From Hydrogeniiclostridium mannosilyticum (lineage in GTDB: Bacteria > Bacillota > Clostridia > Oscillospirales > Acutalibacteraceae), in assembly GCF_003268275.1 (NCBI RefSeq), contig NZ_QLYR01000001.1:186001-250000 (forward strand): a stretch of 64,000 bases of DNA, given 5' to 3'. This document shows, in pieces, positions 36,011-44,590 of this stretch. A model generated the notes under the pieces. That model was not told the DNA's origin and searched no databases. It saw only the letters and a list, made by a program, of their open reading frames with translations. A program made the translations under genes and the position numbers. Positions within the stretch are counted from its first letter, which is position 1; each line of letters begins with the position of its first letter.

Positions 36011-37129
36011 ATGGAATATCGCAAACTGCCGCATGGCAATGAACAAATCAGCGTTCTTGGTTTTGGCACCAGCTCCATCGGCATGGCTGGGGAGCGGGAA
36101 ATTGAAGCTGCCATGACCATGGCGCTGGAAAACGGCATCAACTATTTTGATATGGCGTCTGCCGACGCAGCGCCCTTCCCTGCATTTGGGCGCGCCCTTG
36201 CAGGGAACCGAAAGAATGTCTATTTTCAAGTTCATTTCGGTGCAAACTACCAGGACGGTAAATATGGATGGACAACCGACCTGGATACCATCAAACGCTC
36301 CATCGACTGGCAGCTGGGTGCGCTGCGAACCGACTACATCGACTTTGGATTTATGCATTGTATTGACGAAAAAGCCGATTTTGAAAATGCACTGACCGGC
36401 GGCATTCTGGACTACATTTTACAGCTGAAAAAGTCCGGAGTAGTGCGTCATGTGGGTCTTTCCTCCCATACGCCAAGCATTGTGCACCAGGCGCTGGACG
36501 CCGGGATTCTGGATATGTTGATGTTCAGTATCAATCCGGCTTATGATTATGCTGGCGGTTCTGAGCCGAATTATGAAGCGGAAAGCTATGCAGTGGGCAG
36601 TGCGGCAGAACGGATGAATCTATACCGGCGCTGTGAAGCCAGCGGCGTAGCGATCTCTGTGATGAAAGCTTTCAGCGGCGGGCAGCTGTTAAGCGCCAAA
36701 ACCTCTCCCTTTGGGCAGGCGCTGACGGAATACCAGTGTATCCAATATGCGCTGGATAAGCCGGGGGTTGTCACTGTTTTGCCGGGTGTGCGGGACAGGG
36801 AAGATTTGAAACGTATTTTAGGCTTTGTCCAGGCAACTCCCCAAGAAAAAGACTATTCCATTTTGGGAACCTTTGCGCCCCAGGAGGCCACAGGCGTTTG
36901 TGTGTACTGCAACCATTGCCAGCCCTGCCCGATGGGACTGGATGTGGGCCTAATCAACAAGTATTACGATCTGGCACAGGCCGGTGATGAATTGGCGAAA
37001 AGCCATTATGCGAATCTGGAAAAGAAAGCTGGAGACTGCGTTGGCTGTGGCCACTGCGATTCCCGCTGCCCGTTCCATGTGGGACAGGTCAAACGGATGC
37101 AGGTGATTCATGACTATTTTGGCGAATAA
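36011..37129 (+). CDS. Aldo/keto reductase with C-terminal 4Fe-4S ferredoxin domain
   Basis: 372 residues. The AKR barrel (LGFGTSSIGMAGEREIEAAM, INYFDMASADAAPF, DYIDFGFMHCIDE) is followed by two iron-sulfur cysteine sets, CVYCNHCQPCP and CVGCGHCDSRCP. This type links a carbonyl-reductase-like fold to ferredoxin electron flow. The catalytic Tyr of classic AKRs is not obvious in FDMAS, so chemistry may differ. ATG at 36011 with AAAAAGGAG upstream; the longer upstream frame overlaps the MATE gene. Last gene of unit B, followed by a terminator. Confidence 0.9.
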   Translation: MEYRKLPHGNEQISVLGFGTSSIGMAGEREIEAAMTMALENGINYFDMASADAAPFPAFGRALAGNRKNVYFQVHFGANYQDGKYGWTTDLDTIKRSIDWQLGALRTDYIDFGFMHCIDEKADFENALTGGILDYILQLKKSGVVRHVGLSSHTPSIVHQALDAGILDMLMFSINPAYDYAGGSEPNYEAESYAVGSAAERMNLYRRCEASGVAISVMKAFSGGQLLSAKTSPFGQALTEYQCIQYALDKPGVVTVLPGVRDREDLKRILGFVQATPQEKDYSILGTFAPQEATGVCVYCNHCQPCPMGLDVGLINKYYDLAQAGDELAKSHYANLEKKAGDCVGCGHCDSRCPFHVGQVKRMQVIHDYFGE

Positions 37130-37147
37130 TAAAGACCACTGACAAAG

Positions 37148-37186
37148 CGGGTACTGCTCATAAATGGGCGGTATCCGATTTTGTTA
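37148..37186 (+). terminator. Terminator of unit B
   Basis: CGGGTACTGC (37148-37157) pairs with GCGGTATCCG (37168-37177), all ten positions including two wobbles, followed by ATTTTGTT. Confidence 0.7.
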
Positions 37187-37190
37187 TTTC

Positions 37191-37257
37191 ATGCCTTTAA
37201 AGCATTTAATTTAATCCAATATAAGTATTAGACATGAAAAGAAAAAGGGCATATACT
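37191..37257 (+). promoter_or_regulatory. Cargo promoter C (LysR-type)
   Basis: ATGC-N7-GCAT (37191-37205), 23 bp, TAGACA (37229-37234), 17 bp, TATACT (37252-37257). Heads the longest cargo unit. Confidence 0.85.
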
Positions 37258-37307
37258 GTTCTTGTAAACGAATGTGGACGACCTGTGTTGGAAGGAGGAC
37301 GGTTCCA

Positions 37308-38015
37308 TTGAAACCCAAAATGATATTCAAAATGTCCATAGATTTTATAATGACAGTTTTGCTGCTGTGCCAGATGGCGTATATGCTTGTTGGAGAAGCC
37401 GCGCACGAGTGGATTGGCACTGTTATGCTTGTACTGTTCGTTCTGCACCATATTTTGAATGTAAGGTGGTATCGGAACCTTATCAAAGGAAAATACACGG
37501 TGCTTCGCATGGTACAGACGATTGTAAATTTTCTGCTTCTCTTTTCCATGATCGGCCTGATGGTCAGCGGCATCATTATGTCCAGAACAGTATTTGCCTT
37601 TTTGAGCATTGACGGTGGAATGGGTTTTGCCCGCCTCCTCCATATGCTGGCGGCCTATTGGGGGTTCATCTTGATGAGTGCTCACCTCGGTTTGCACTGG
37701 AGCATGGTTATGGGAATGGTGCGAAAGGCATCAAAACAAACAGAGACGTCAAACTTACGCACCTGGGTTTTGCGGACACTGGCTTTGCTGCTGTGTGGAG
37801 TTGGCGTTTATGCTTTTCTCAAAAATGACTTAGCGTCTTATATGTTCCTAAAAAACCAGTTTGTGTTCTTTGACATGGAGCAGCCGCTGATTTTGTTTTT
37901 CAGCGAATACATAGCGATGATGGCGCTATGGGCCTGTATTGCCTACTATGCAGGCAGAGTGTTCCAAAAGCTGCGTGCACAGAAAAATGTAAGGAGAACT
38001 GGTGGCCATGAGTGA
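37308..38015 (+). CDS. DUF4405 membrane protein (cytochrome b-like)
   Basis: About 235 residues with six or so membrane helices. Paired histidines inside or near helices (VLFVLHHILNVRWYR, LLHMLAAYWGFILMSAHLGL) suit heme binding, as proposed for DUF4405/cytochrome b561-like proteins, but heme is not shown by sequence. TTG start at 37308 after GGAGGA. As first gene of unit C it could pass electrons across the membrane to the lipoprotein flavodoxins encoded in the same regulon. Confidence 0.8.
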   Translation: MKPKMIFKMSIDFIMTVLLLCQMAYMLVGEAAHEWIGTVMLVLFVLHHILNVRWYRNLIKGKYTVLRMVQTIVNFLLLFSMIGLMVSGIIMSRTVFAFLSIDGGMGFARLLHMLAAYWGFILMSAHLGLHWSMVMGMVRKASKQTETSNLRTWVLRTLALLLCGVGVYAFLKNDLASYMFLKNQFVFFDMEQPLILFFSEYIAMMALWACIAYYAGRVFQKLRAQKNVRRTGGHE

Positions 38016-38427
38016 CGCAGAACGCGCCAGGAGCATTTTATTGGCGCAGGAAAACTGTACCTGTGCATTTTGCAGAGGGGATTGCACGCATACCAGCGCC
38101 TACCGCGGTATTTATGCACTGGTTCAATTTTTAGCACAGGGCGTTGAACTTACAAATTTTTCAGCCGCAGATAAAGTGGTGGGAAAAGCTGCTGCACTCC
38201 TACTTGTTATGGCAGGGGTCAAAGAAGTATATGCGCAGGTAATGAGCGAACCGGCACTTTATACTCTTTCCTATTATGGCGTTCTTTGCACCTATACACA
38301 AGTTGTACCGGAAATATTGGATTATGAGAGAAAAGAGGTTTGCCCTTTGGAGGCAATTATCTCTCATACCAAAGACCCAGAGGAAGCTTATCGAATTTTG
38401 CAAAAGGCTTTGAAAACCGTTTCGTAA
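38008..38427 (+). CDS. DUF1893-domain protein
   Basis: 139 residues from ATG 38008, overlapping the end of the membrane protein gene. N-terminal cysteine-rich part CTCAFCRGDC, then a DUF1893-type fold (AADKVVGKAAALLLVMAGVK, ALYTLSYYGV, CPLEAIISHTKDPEEAYRIL). DUF1893 is related to deaminase-like folds; its reaction is unknown. Translation is coupled to the DUF4405 gene, so the two probably act together. Confidence 0.8.
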   Translation: MSDAERARSILLAQENCTCAFCRGDCTHTSAYRGIYALVQFLAQGVELTNFSAADKVVGKAAALLLVMAGVKEVYAQVMSEPALYTLSYYGVLCTYTQVVPEILDYERKEVCPLEAIISHTKDPEEAYRILQKALKTVS

Positions 38428-38439
38428 GGAGGAATTGAC

Positions 38440-39120
38440 ATGGATGAGCTAAGACAGATCATATCTGCTTTTCAAGCGGAGGAAGTGAATCTCTATGGGA
38501 ACCTTCCGCAAAAAATAAAACGGCTGATCTCCCTGGCAGTAGTGACTGCATTGGGTACACAAAACAGAATCCCCGAAGAAGTGAAGCGGGCGCTGCGAGT
38601 TGGGGTAACGCCGGAAGAGATTGCAGAGGCTATTGTCCAGTGTACGCCATATGCCGGTAGCGCCAGAGCATTGGAAGCCCTGGATGAAGCAGAGCGCACC
38701 ATGAGCGACCAGGGCATTCAGCTGCCGCTGAAAAGCCGGGAGACGGTAACGAAGGATACCAGGCTGAAGCAGGGACTTGCCGCTCAGTATGCTTTGTTTG
38801 GGAAAGAAAACATTGACCGCAATTGGCAAAATGCCCCGCCGGAGCTGCGGCATATTCAAGAGTATTTATCCGCTTATTGCTTTGGCGATTTTTATACAAG
38901 GAGCGGGCTTGACCTGCAAACCAGAGAGCTGCTGACTTTCTGCATTCTCTGTACGCTGGGCGGGTGTGAGCCTCAGCTGAAAGCACATATTGGCGGCAAT
39001 CTTCAAGTGGGAAACGACCGTCAAACGCTGCTTTCTGCGGTTACATGGTGTATTCCCTATATCGGTTTTCCGCGAACCCTAAATGCCATTTCCTGTATCA
39101 ATGAAGTGGCAGGCAAATAA
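38440..39120 (+). CDS. Carboxymuconolactone decarboxylase-family protein (two domains)
   Basis: 226 residues with two CMD/AhpD-like helical domains: ~20-90 (LISLAVVTALGTQNRIPEEV, QCTPYAGSARALEAL) and ~140-220 (LLTFCILCTLGGCEPQLKAH, WCIPYIGFPRTLNAI). The second keeps a C-x2-C-x6-H-like pattern. AhpD-like members act in peroxide defence or thiol redox; others are decarboxylases. In this cluster a redox role is more likely. AGGAGG precedes the ATG. Confidence 0.87.
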   Translation: MDELRQIISAFQAEEVNLYGNLPQKIKRLISLAVVTALGTQNRIPEEVKRALRVGVTPEEIAEAIVQCTPYAGSARALEALDEAERTMSDQGIQLPLKSRETVTKDTRLKQGLAAQYALFGKENIDRNWQNAPPELRHIQEYLSAYCFGDFYTRSGLDLQTRELLTFCILCTLGGCEPQLKAHIGGNLQVGNDRQTLLSAVTWCIPYIGFPRTLNAISCINEVAGK

Positions 39121-39147
39121 AGATGTTTTTCTTAGGAGGTTTTTAAA

Positions 39148-40320
39148 ATGAGTTTTCAGATGTATGTACCCACCAAAATTTTGTTTGGCGAAGGCCAGCT
39201 TGAGAATTTACACACCCAGCAGCTTCCCGGTAAAAAGGCATTGGTTGTCATTTCCAATGGCAAATCCACCAAAGAAAACGGTTCCCTGGCAGCGACGGAG
39301 GAGCAGCTGAAAAAAGCTGGGGTGGAAACGGTTCTTTTCGATAAGATCATGGCCAATCCCCTCAAATCCACTGTGATGGAAGGAGCCGCCTGTGCAAAAG
39401 AAAACGGCTGTGATTTCATTGTGGCCCTTGGCGGCGGCAGTGTGATGGATGCTTCCAAGGCGATTGCTGCCATGGCGACCAACGACGGCGATTTATGGGA
39501 TTATATTTCCGGTGGCACTGGGAAAGGAAGCCCCCTTGTAAACGAGCTGCTTTCCATCATCGCGATTACCACCACAGCGGGAACCGGCAGCGAAGTGGAT
39601 CAGTGGGGCGTTATTTCCAACGAGGAAACCAACGAAAAAATTGGATTTGGCGGATATGATTCGCTGTTTCCCAAGATCGCTGTGGTTGATCCGGCGCTGA
39701 TGAAGTCAGTACCGCCGAAGTTTACGGCTTACCAGGGCTTTGATGCACTGTTCCACAGCGTGGAGTGCTACATCTCCGCTGCGGCGAACCTTATGGGTGA
39801 TATGTATGCGTTGACTGCGATTGAAAACATTGGTGCATATCTGCCCCGTGCCGTTCAGAGCGGAGAAGATTTGGAGGCCAGGGAGCACGTGGCGTTTGCC
39901 AACACCCTTTCCGGTGTCGTTATGACCGTCAGCGCCTGCACCAGCGAGCATTCCATGGAGCACGCTATGAGTGCCTATCACCATGAGCTGCCCCACGGTG
40001 CAGGGCTGATTATGATCTCAAAAGCGTATTTCACTTATTTCATTGAGAAACACGCCTGCGACGAACGGTTTGTTCGCATGGCACAGGCGCTGGGCAAGAA
40101 AGACACCAAAGACCCCATGGATTTTATTGCAGCGCTGTCTGAGCTGCAAGAGCAATGCGGCGTGGATGGCTTGAAAATGTCGGATTACGGTATTCAGCCG
40201 GAGGAGTTTATGACTCTGGCACAGAATGCCCGTGCAACCATGGGCGGCCTGTTTGCCTGCGACCGGGCTCCTCTTTCTGACGAAGACTGTGCCGCAATTT
40301 TTAAAAAAGCATATTGCTGA
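39148..40320 (+). CDS. Iron-containing alcohol dehydrogenase
   Basis: 390 residues, typical group III alcohol dehydrogenase. NAD(P) motif GGGSVMDASKAIAAM, TTTAGTGSEVDQW and metal-site histidines (HSVECY, HSMEHAMSAYHHELPHGAGL) are visible. It oxidises alcohols or reduces aldehydes with NAD(P)H. AGGAGG is 9 nt before the ATG. It sits between a CMD-type protein and a DUF3737 protein in unit C and could detoxify reactive aldehydes. Confidence 0.94.
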   Translation: MSFQMYVPTKILFGEGQLENLHTQQLPGKKALVVISNGKSTKENGSLAATEEQLKKAGVETVLFDKIMANPLKSTVMEGAACAKENGCDFIVALGGGSVMDASKAIAAMATNDGDLWDYISGGTGKGSPLVNELLSIIAITTTAGTGSEVDQWGVISNEETNEKIGFGGYDSLFPKIAVVDPALMKSVPPKFTAYQGFDALFHSVECYISAAANLMGDMYALTAIENIGAYLPRAVQSGEDLEAREHVAFANTLSGVVMTVSACTSEHSMEHAMSAYHHELPHGAGLIMISKAYFTYFIEKHACDERFVRMAQALGKKDTKDPMDFIAALSELQEQCGVDGLKMSDYGIQPEEFMTLAQNARATMGGLFACDRAPLSDEDCAAIFKKAYC

Positions 40321-40345
40321 TTCTCCAATAGAAAGGCGCGAAAAA

Positions 40346-41221
40346 ATGAAAATTATCGGAAAAACTTTTGATGAAGAACGGGCTTTATACCATCAGCAGG
40401 ACAGCACCATTCAGAATTGTACCTTTGCAGGCCCTGCTGATGGGGAATCTGCACTGAAGGAAGCCCGAAATATCACGGTGCTTGATTGTGAATTTGCCCT
40501 GCGCTACCCTTTCTGGCACGTGGATACCGGCACCATAAAAAACTGCCGCATGACGGAAACCTGCCGGGCTGCGCTGTGGTATGACCGGCGCTTGGAACTG
40601 ACTCACTGCGATCTTAAAGGGATCAAAGCCCTGCGGGAATGCTCTGACATTTTTCTGAGGGATTGCCAAATTGATTCTGCCGAGTTTGGCTGGCAATGCA
40701 ATGTGATAGAAATGGATCGCTGCACGCTGAACAGCGAATATGCGTTTTTGCACAGCGACAATCTGGAAATCGACGAGCTGACCATGCAGGGAAAATATTC
40801 TTTTCAATATGTGCAGAGCGCTATGCTGCGCCACTGCCGCCTTCATACAAAAGACGCCTTTTGGCACAGCAAAAATGTTACCGTGGTGGACAGCGTAGTG
40901 CAGGGCGAATACCTCGGCTGGTATTCCGAAGGGCTGACCCTCATCAACTGCCATATCATCGGAACACAGCCGCTTTGTTACTGCAAAAATCTAAAGCTGG
41001 TGAACTGCACGATGGAGCAGGCGGATCTGGCTTTTGAGTATTCCGACGTAGAGGCAGATGTGATCGGAGAAATTCTTTCGGTGAAAAACCCCCATTCTGG
41101 CCATATTGTGGCCGACAGCATCGGAGAAATCATAAACGAGGATTCTGTGATAGAGACTGAGTGCAAAGTGGAACTGCGAAAAAGCAGCAATGATACAAAA
41201 ATAGAAAAGGAGAGCGCATGA
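40346..41221 (+). CDS. DUF3737 family protein (parallel beta-helix)
   Basis: 291 residues of repeated N-C-x and D-C-x steps (ITVLDCEFA, TIKNCRMTE, LELTHCDLKG, LTLINCHIIG, LKLVNCTMEQA) forming a right-handed beta-helix, the DUF3737 pattern. Many cysteines line up in the ladder. Function unknown; members often sit beside oxidoreductases. The ATG at 40346 follows GAAAGG; the stop overlaps the cupin start. Confidence 0.87.
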   Translation: MKIIGKTFDEERALYHQQDSTIQNCTFAGPADGESALKEARNITVLDCEFALRYPFWHVDTGTIKNCRMTETCRAALWYDRRLELTHCDLKGIKALRECSDIFLRDCQIDSAEFGWQCNVIEMDRCTLNSEYAFLHSDNLEIDELTMQGKYSFQYVQSAMLRHCRLHTKDAFWHSKNVTVVDSVVQGEYLGWYSEGLTLINCHIIGTQPLCYCKNLKLVNCTMEQADLAFEYSDVEADVIGEILSVKNPHSGHIVADSIGEIINEDSVIETECKVELRKSSNDTKIEKESA

Positions 41222-41631
41222 TGAACGAATCTGTAATTGATAACATTTTCGGTATGGGAGAAAAGAATCCATTTGGACAGTTTTTTGTTGGGAAAAGCTA
41301 TCTGAAAATGCTCACCACCGAAGGGGTTCCGATTGCCAACGTGACCTTTGAGCCCGGCTGCCGCAACAACTGGCATATCCACCACGCAAAAAGCGGAGGT
41401 GGGCAGCTTCTGCTCTGCACCGCAGGGCGTGGCTGGTATCAAGAATGGGGGCAGCCTGCGAGAGAACTTCATGCCGGAGATGTGGTAATGATCCCGCCGG
41501 AGGTCAAGCACTGGCATGGTGCGGCGGCAGACAGCTGGTTTGTACACCTGGCTGTTGAAGTTCCCGGTGTGGAAACCGCCAACGAATGGTGTGAGGCCGT
41601 TGCGGATGACGAATACAACAACCTAAAATAA
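41221..41631 (+). CDS. Cupin-domain protein
   Basis: 136 residues, a single cupin barrel with metal-site motif 1 (NWHIHHAKSGGGQLLLCTAG) and motif 2 (HAGDVVMIPPEVKHWHGAAA). It closely resembles small cupins that accompany carboxymuconolactone decarboxylase-like proteins. Probably binds a divalent metal; substrate unknown. The ATG at 41221 overlaps the preceding stop with AAAAGGAG 8 nt upstream (an ATG at 41218 is also possible). Confidence 0.9.
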   Translation: MNESVIDNIFGMGEKNPFGQFFVGKSYLKMLTTEGVPIANVTFEPGCRNNWHIHHAKSGGGQLLLCTAGRGWYQEWGQPARELHAGDVVMIPPEVKHWHGAAADSWFVHLAVEVPGVETANEWCEAVADDEYNNLK

Positions 41632-41644
41632 GGAGCGAAATAAG

Positions 41645-42286
41645 ATGAAAAGAACATTTTTATCCGTTGTTCTGCTGCTGATGTTTGCGCTGTGTTTTAC
41701 GGCTTGCAGCAGTGGAACACCCTCGGATACAAGCAGCCTTTCTTCCTCTAAGCAGGAAAGTGCTGCTGAATCGGAGACGGGAACATCAAGCGTTTCTGAA
41801 GAGCCGGAAGAAGAATCTTCGGAGCCTGCCGAGGAAAGCAATATTCTGATTGCTTATTTTTCCCATTCCGGGAACACCAAAGCGGCCGCTGAGCAGATTG
41901 CCGCATTGACCGGAGGCACTTTGGCGGAAATTGAGCGTGTGGAGGAATATGGGGATTTAGAGGCAGAAGCCGAGGCGGAAATTCTGAACGGCGACCGTCC
42001 TGAAATTACTGTCGATACAGATAATATTTCAGATTATGACATAGTCTTTGTGGGCTACCCTATCTGGTGGGATGAGGCCCCGGCGATGATTTCTACTTTC
42101 CTTGCGAACAATGACTTTGCGGGAAAAACGATTGTCCCATTCTGCACCAGCGCCAGCGATGATATTGAAAACAGCCTACATATTTTCAACGAGCTGTGCC
42201 CTAACGCTACGATTGCAGAAGGCATTAGAGCAAATAATGAGGCTAAAATTGAACCGTGGCTCCAAGGTTTGGGGATCATTGAATAA
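41645..42286 (+). CDS. Flavodoxin-like lipoprotein
   Basis: 213 residues: lipobox CFTAC, Ser/Glu-rich linker, and a flavodoxin domain with a classic phosphate loop (LIAYFSHSGNTKAAAEQIAA), VFVGYPIWWDEAPAMISTFL and IVPFCTSASDDIENS. Of the four lipoprotein flavodoxins this is closest to ordinary flavodoxins, because S-H-S-G-N-T is intact. ATG follows AAGGAG. Its neighbour is again a DUF362 lipoprotein, repeating the pairing of unit A. Confidence 0.92.
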   Translation: MKRTFLSVVLLLMFALCFTACSSGTPSDTSSLSSSKQESAAESETGTSSVSEEPEEESSEPAEESNILIAYFSHSGNTKAAAEQIAALTGGTLAEIERVEEYGDLEAEAEAEILNGDRPEITVDTDNISDYDIVFVGYPIWWDEAPAMISTFLANNDFAGKTIVPFCTSASDDIENSLHIFNELCPNATIAEGIRANNEAKIEPWLQGLGIIE

Positions 42287-42350
42287 GAATTGGCACTTTG
42301 ACACTCTTTATAGGAAATGATGTGCTGACAAAAATTCATGGATAGGGGTG

Positions 42351-43415
42351 ATGAATTTGAAGCGATTTTGGGCAACCATTCTTTCGGCCCTCCTGCTGCT
42401 GTCCTTGGCGGCCTGCGGGAATGGGCAGCAGCTGCCGGAAACCGATGACAGCAGCCAAACCATAGACAGCGAGCAGAGCAAGACCGAAAATGAACCGCAG
42501 AGCGAAACGCCGGAAAGCGAGGAGGTACACCCTGTGGAAGAATCCCCCGTTGTTTACATGACAACAGACATCAGCCCGGCAGGGCTTGCAGCGGTATATG
42601 AGTCGCTGAACTGGACGCCTACCGGGAATGTAGCCGTTAAGCTCAGTACCGGTGAGCCGCCCGCCAGCAATTATCTTCGCCCAGAGTTGATCCAAGATTT
42701 GGTGCAGTCAGTAAATGGAACCATTGTGGAGTGCAATACCGCTTACGGCGGCTCCCGCTCCAGCACGGCAATGCACTATCAAGTGGCAGAAGATCATGGG
42801 TTTACTGCGATTGCCGATGTGGACATCCAAGACGAGCATGGTTCCATGACCATTCCCGTCACAGGGGGTGCCCGACTTACAGAAAACTATGTCGGAGCCA
42901 GCTTTGCCGACTATGATTCCTATTTGGTGCTCTCTCATTTTAAAGGTCATACAATGGCAGGTTTTGGCGGAGCAATTAAGAATATTTCCATCGGGCTTGG
43001 CTCCAGCGAAGGTAAAGCGTGGATTCACAGTGGCGGCACCAGCCGTACCAATGCCTGGGGCGGAGAACAGGACGCTTTTTGGGAAAGTATGGCCGAGGCA
43101 GGAAAATCGGTTTCGGATTATCTTGAAAACGGAGAGCGCATTGTATATGTCAACGTGATGAACCGTCTTTCGGTAGACTGCGATTGCGACGGGAACCCGG
43201 CGGAGCCGGATATGCATGATATTGGCATTTTGGCTTCCACCGATCCCGTTGCATTGGATCAGGCTTGTATTGATCTGATTTATAAACAGAAAAATGGAGA
43301 CGGCGCTTCTTTGGTGGAACGAATCGAATCCAGAAATGGCCTGCATACCTTGGAACACGCAGAGGAAATTGGCCTTGGCAGCCGTACCTATACGTTGGTG
43401 TCGATTGATGGATAA
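42351..43415 (+). CDS. DUF362-domain lipoprotein (paralogue)
   Basis: 354 residues: lipobox SLAAC, Ser/Glu linker, DUF362 domain (VYMTTDISPAGLAAVYESLN, VECNTAYGGSRSSTAMHYQV, HFKGHTMAGFGGAIKNISIG, LSVDCDCDGNP, DPVALDQACIDLIYK). Clearly paralogous to the protein at 32110. It keeps the same C-D-C pair. The start is ATG at 42351 with GGGG upstream (a GTG one codon earlier is possible). Predicted extracytosolic partner of the flavodoxin just upstream. Confidence 0.87.
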   Translation: MNLKRFWATILSALLLLSLAACGNGQQLPETDDSSQTIDSEQSKTENEPQSETPESEEVHPVEESPVVYMTTDISPAGLAAVYESLNWTPTGNVAVKLSTGEPPASNYLRPELIQDLVQSVNGTIVECNTAYGGSRSSTAMHYQVAEDHGFTAIADVDIQDEHGSMTIPVTGGARLTENYVGASFADYDSYLVLSHFKGHTMAGFGGAIKNISIGLGSSEGKAWIHSGGTSRTNAWGGEQDAFWESMAEAGKSVSDYLENGERIVYVNVMNRLSVDCDCDGNPAEPDMHDIGILASTDPVALDQACIDLIYKQKNGDGASLVERIESRNGLHTLEHAEEIGLGSRTYTLVSIDG

Positions 43416-43429
43416 GGAGATATGAGAAA

Positions 43430-43996
43430 ATGAATGCAAAGATAAAAAACATAACATTGGCAGCCATGTTTCTGGCTATCGGTATGGTGCTGCCGTTTTT
43501 AACCGGACAAATTCCTCAGATCGGGAATATGCTCTTGCCCATGCACATTCCAGTGCTTTTATGCGGATTGATTTGCGGCTGGCAGTACGGTGGGATCGTT
43601 GGATTTATTCTGCCCTTACTGCGTTCAGTGACATTCGGCGCACCTGGCTTTTTCCCCACGGCTACCGCTATGGCTTTTGAATTGATGACCTATGGTCTTG
43701 TAATCGGCCTGCTCTATAAAGTTTTTCGCCGCCAGAATGTCCTTTCTCTTTATGGTTCGCTGATCTCTGCCATGTTGGCAGGTCGGGCGATTTGGGGCCT
43801 CGTTCAGATGATTCAGCTGGGCGTGTCCGGGAACGGATTTACCTGGCAAATGTTTATGGCTGGCGCATTCCTCAACGCAATTCCTGGGATTATTGTCCAG
43901 CTGTTGTTGATTCCGGGTATTATGGTCGCCTTGAATCGCACCGGGCTTATCCCCTATCAGAAGCAGCAGACCGCTTTCTCACAAAGCGAGAGTTAA
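43430..43996 (+). CDS. ECF transporter S component
   Basis: 188 residues with six predicted membrane helices (TLAAMFLAIGMVLPFLTGQI, LPMHIPVLLCGLICGWQYGG, FGAPGFFPTATAMAFELMTY). S components bind vitamins or precursors and use the shared EcfA/A'/T module. Substrate cannot be read from the sequence. Given the ApbE, NusG-II and flavodoxin genes of the same regulon, uptake or release of a flavin is an attractive guess. No EcfT or EcfA gene is nearby, so it would share the host's module. Confidence 0.86.
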   Translation: MNAKIKNITLAAMFLAIGMVLPFLTGQIPQIGNMLLPMHIPVLLCGLICGWQYGGIVGFILPLLRSVTFGAPGFFPTATAMAFELMTYGLVIGLLYKVFRRQNVLSLYGSLISAMLAGRAIWGLVQMIQLGVSGNGFTWQMFMAGAFLNAIPGIIVQLLLIPGIMVALNRTGLIPYQKQQTAFSQSES

Positions 43997-44000
43997 AAAG

Positions 44001-44581
44001 ATGGGACAAATCGCGGATGCTATTCTAAAAGAAATTCAATTGCGATATTGTGCGCAAAATTCATTTCTCATCGCCATTGACGGCAGATGTGCCGCAGGAA
44101 AACAACGCTGGCGGAGTATTTGCAAAAAAACATTGACAGTAATGTATTCCATATGGATCACTTTTTTCTCCGGCCTGAACAGCGGACAAAAGAACGATTG
44201 CAGCAGCCGGGAGGAAATGTGGACTACGAACGGTTTTATGAAGAAGTCTTGCTTCCGTTGAAGCAAGGAATTCCGATTGCCTATCGTTCCTATGATTGCC
44301 AGCAGCAGAAATTAGCAGCGCCAATTTCTATTGACCCAAAGCCGATTTCGATTATTGAGGGTTCCTACAGCTGTCATCCAAAACTATGGGACGCCTATGA
44401 TTTGCGCATATTTTTGACTGTTCCCTTTGAAGAGCAGCTGCGGCGGATTGAAAGCAGAAATGGGTTGGATCGTCTTTCCGTATTTCGAGAGAAATGGATT
44501 CCTATGGAGGAACAGTACTTTACTGCTTTTCAAATTCAAACGCGCTGCGAGCTGCTCTTTCAAACCGCCGAAGGATTGTGA
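44001..44581 (+). pseudogene. Uridine kinase-like P-loop protein, frameshifted in Walker A
   Basis: Two frames join at ~44100. The first gives FLIAIDGRCAAGK; the second continues TTLAEYLQKN, VFHMDHFFLRPEQRT, IIEGSYSCHP, LRIFLTVPFEEQLRRIESRN. The intact protein would be ~193 residues of the uridine kinase/phosphoribulokinase type. The break is in a run of four A at 44099-44102; one extra A would restore G-x4-G-K-T-T. This is either a real loss of function or a sequencing/assembly error in a homopolymer. It lies within unit C. Confidence 0.8.
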
Positions 44582-44590
44582 GGTGAGAAA

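Noticed and set aside
43300-43430. An FMN riboswitch ahead of the ECF S component
   Set aside because: Only 14 bp separate the genes, so there is no room for the aptamer.
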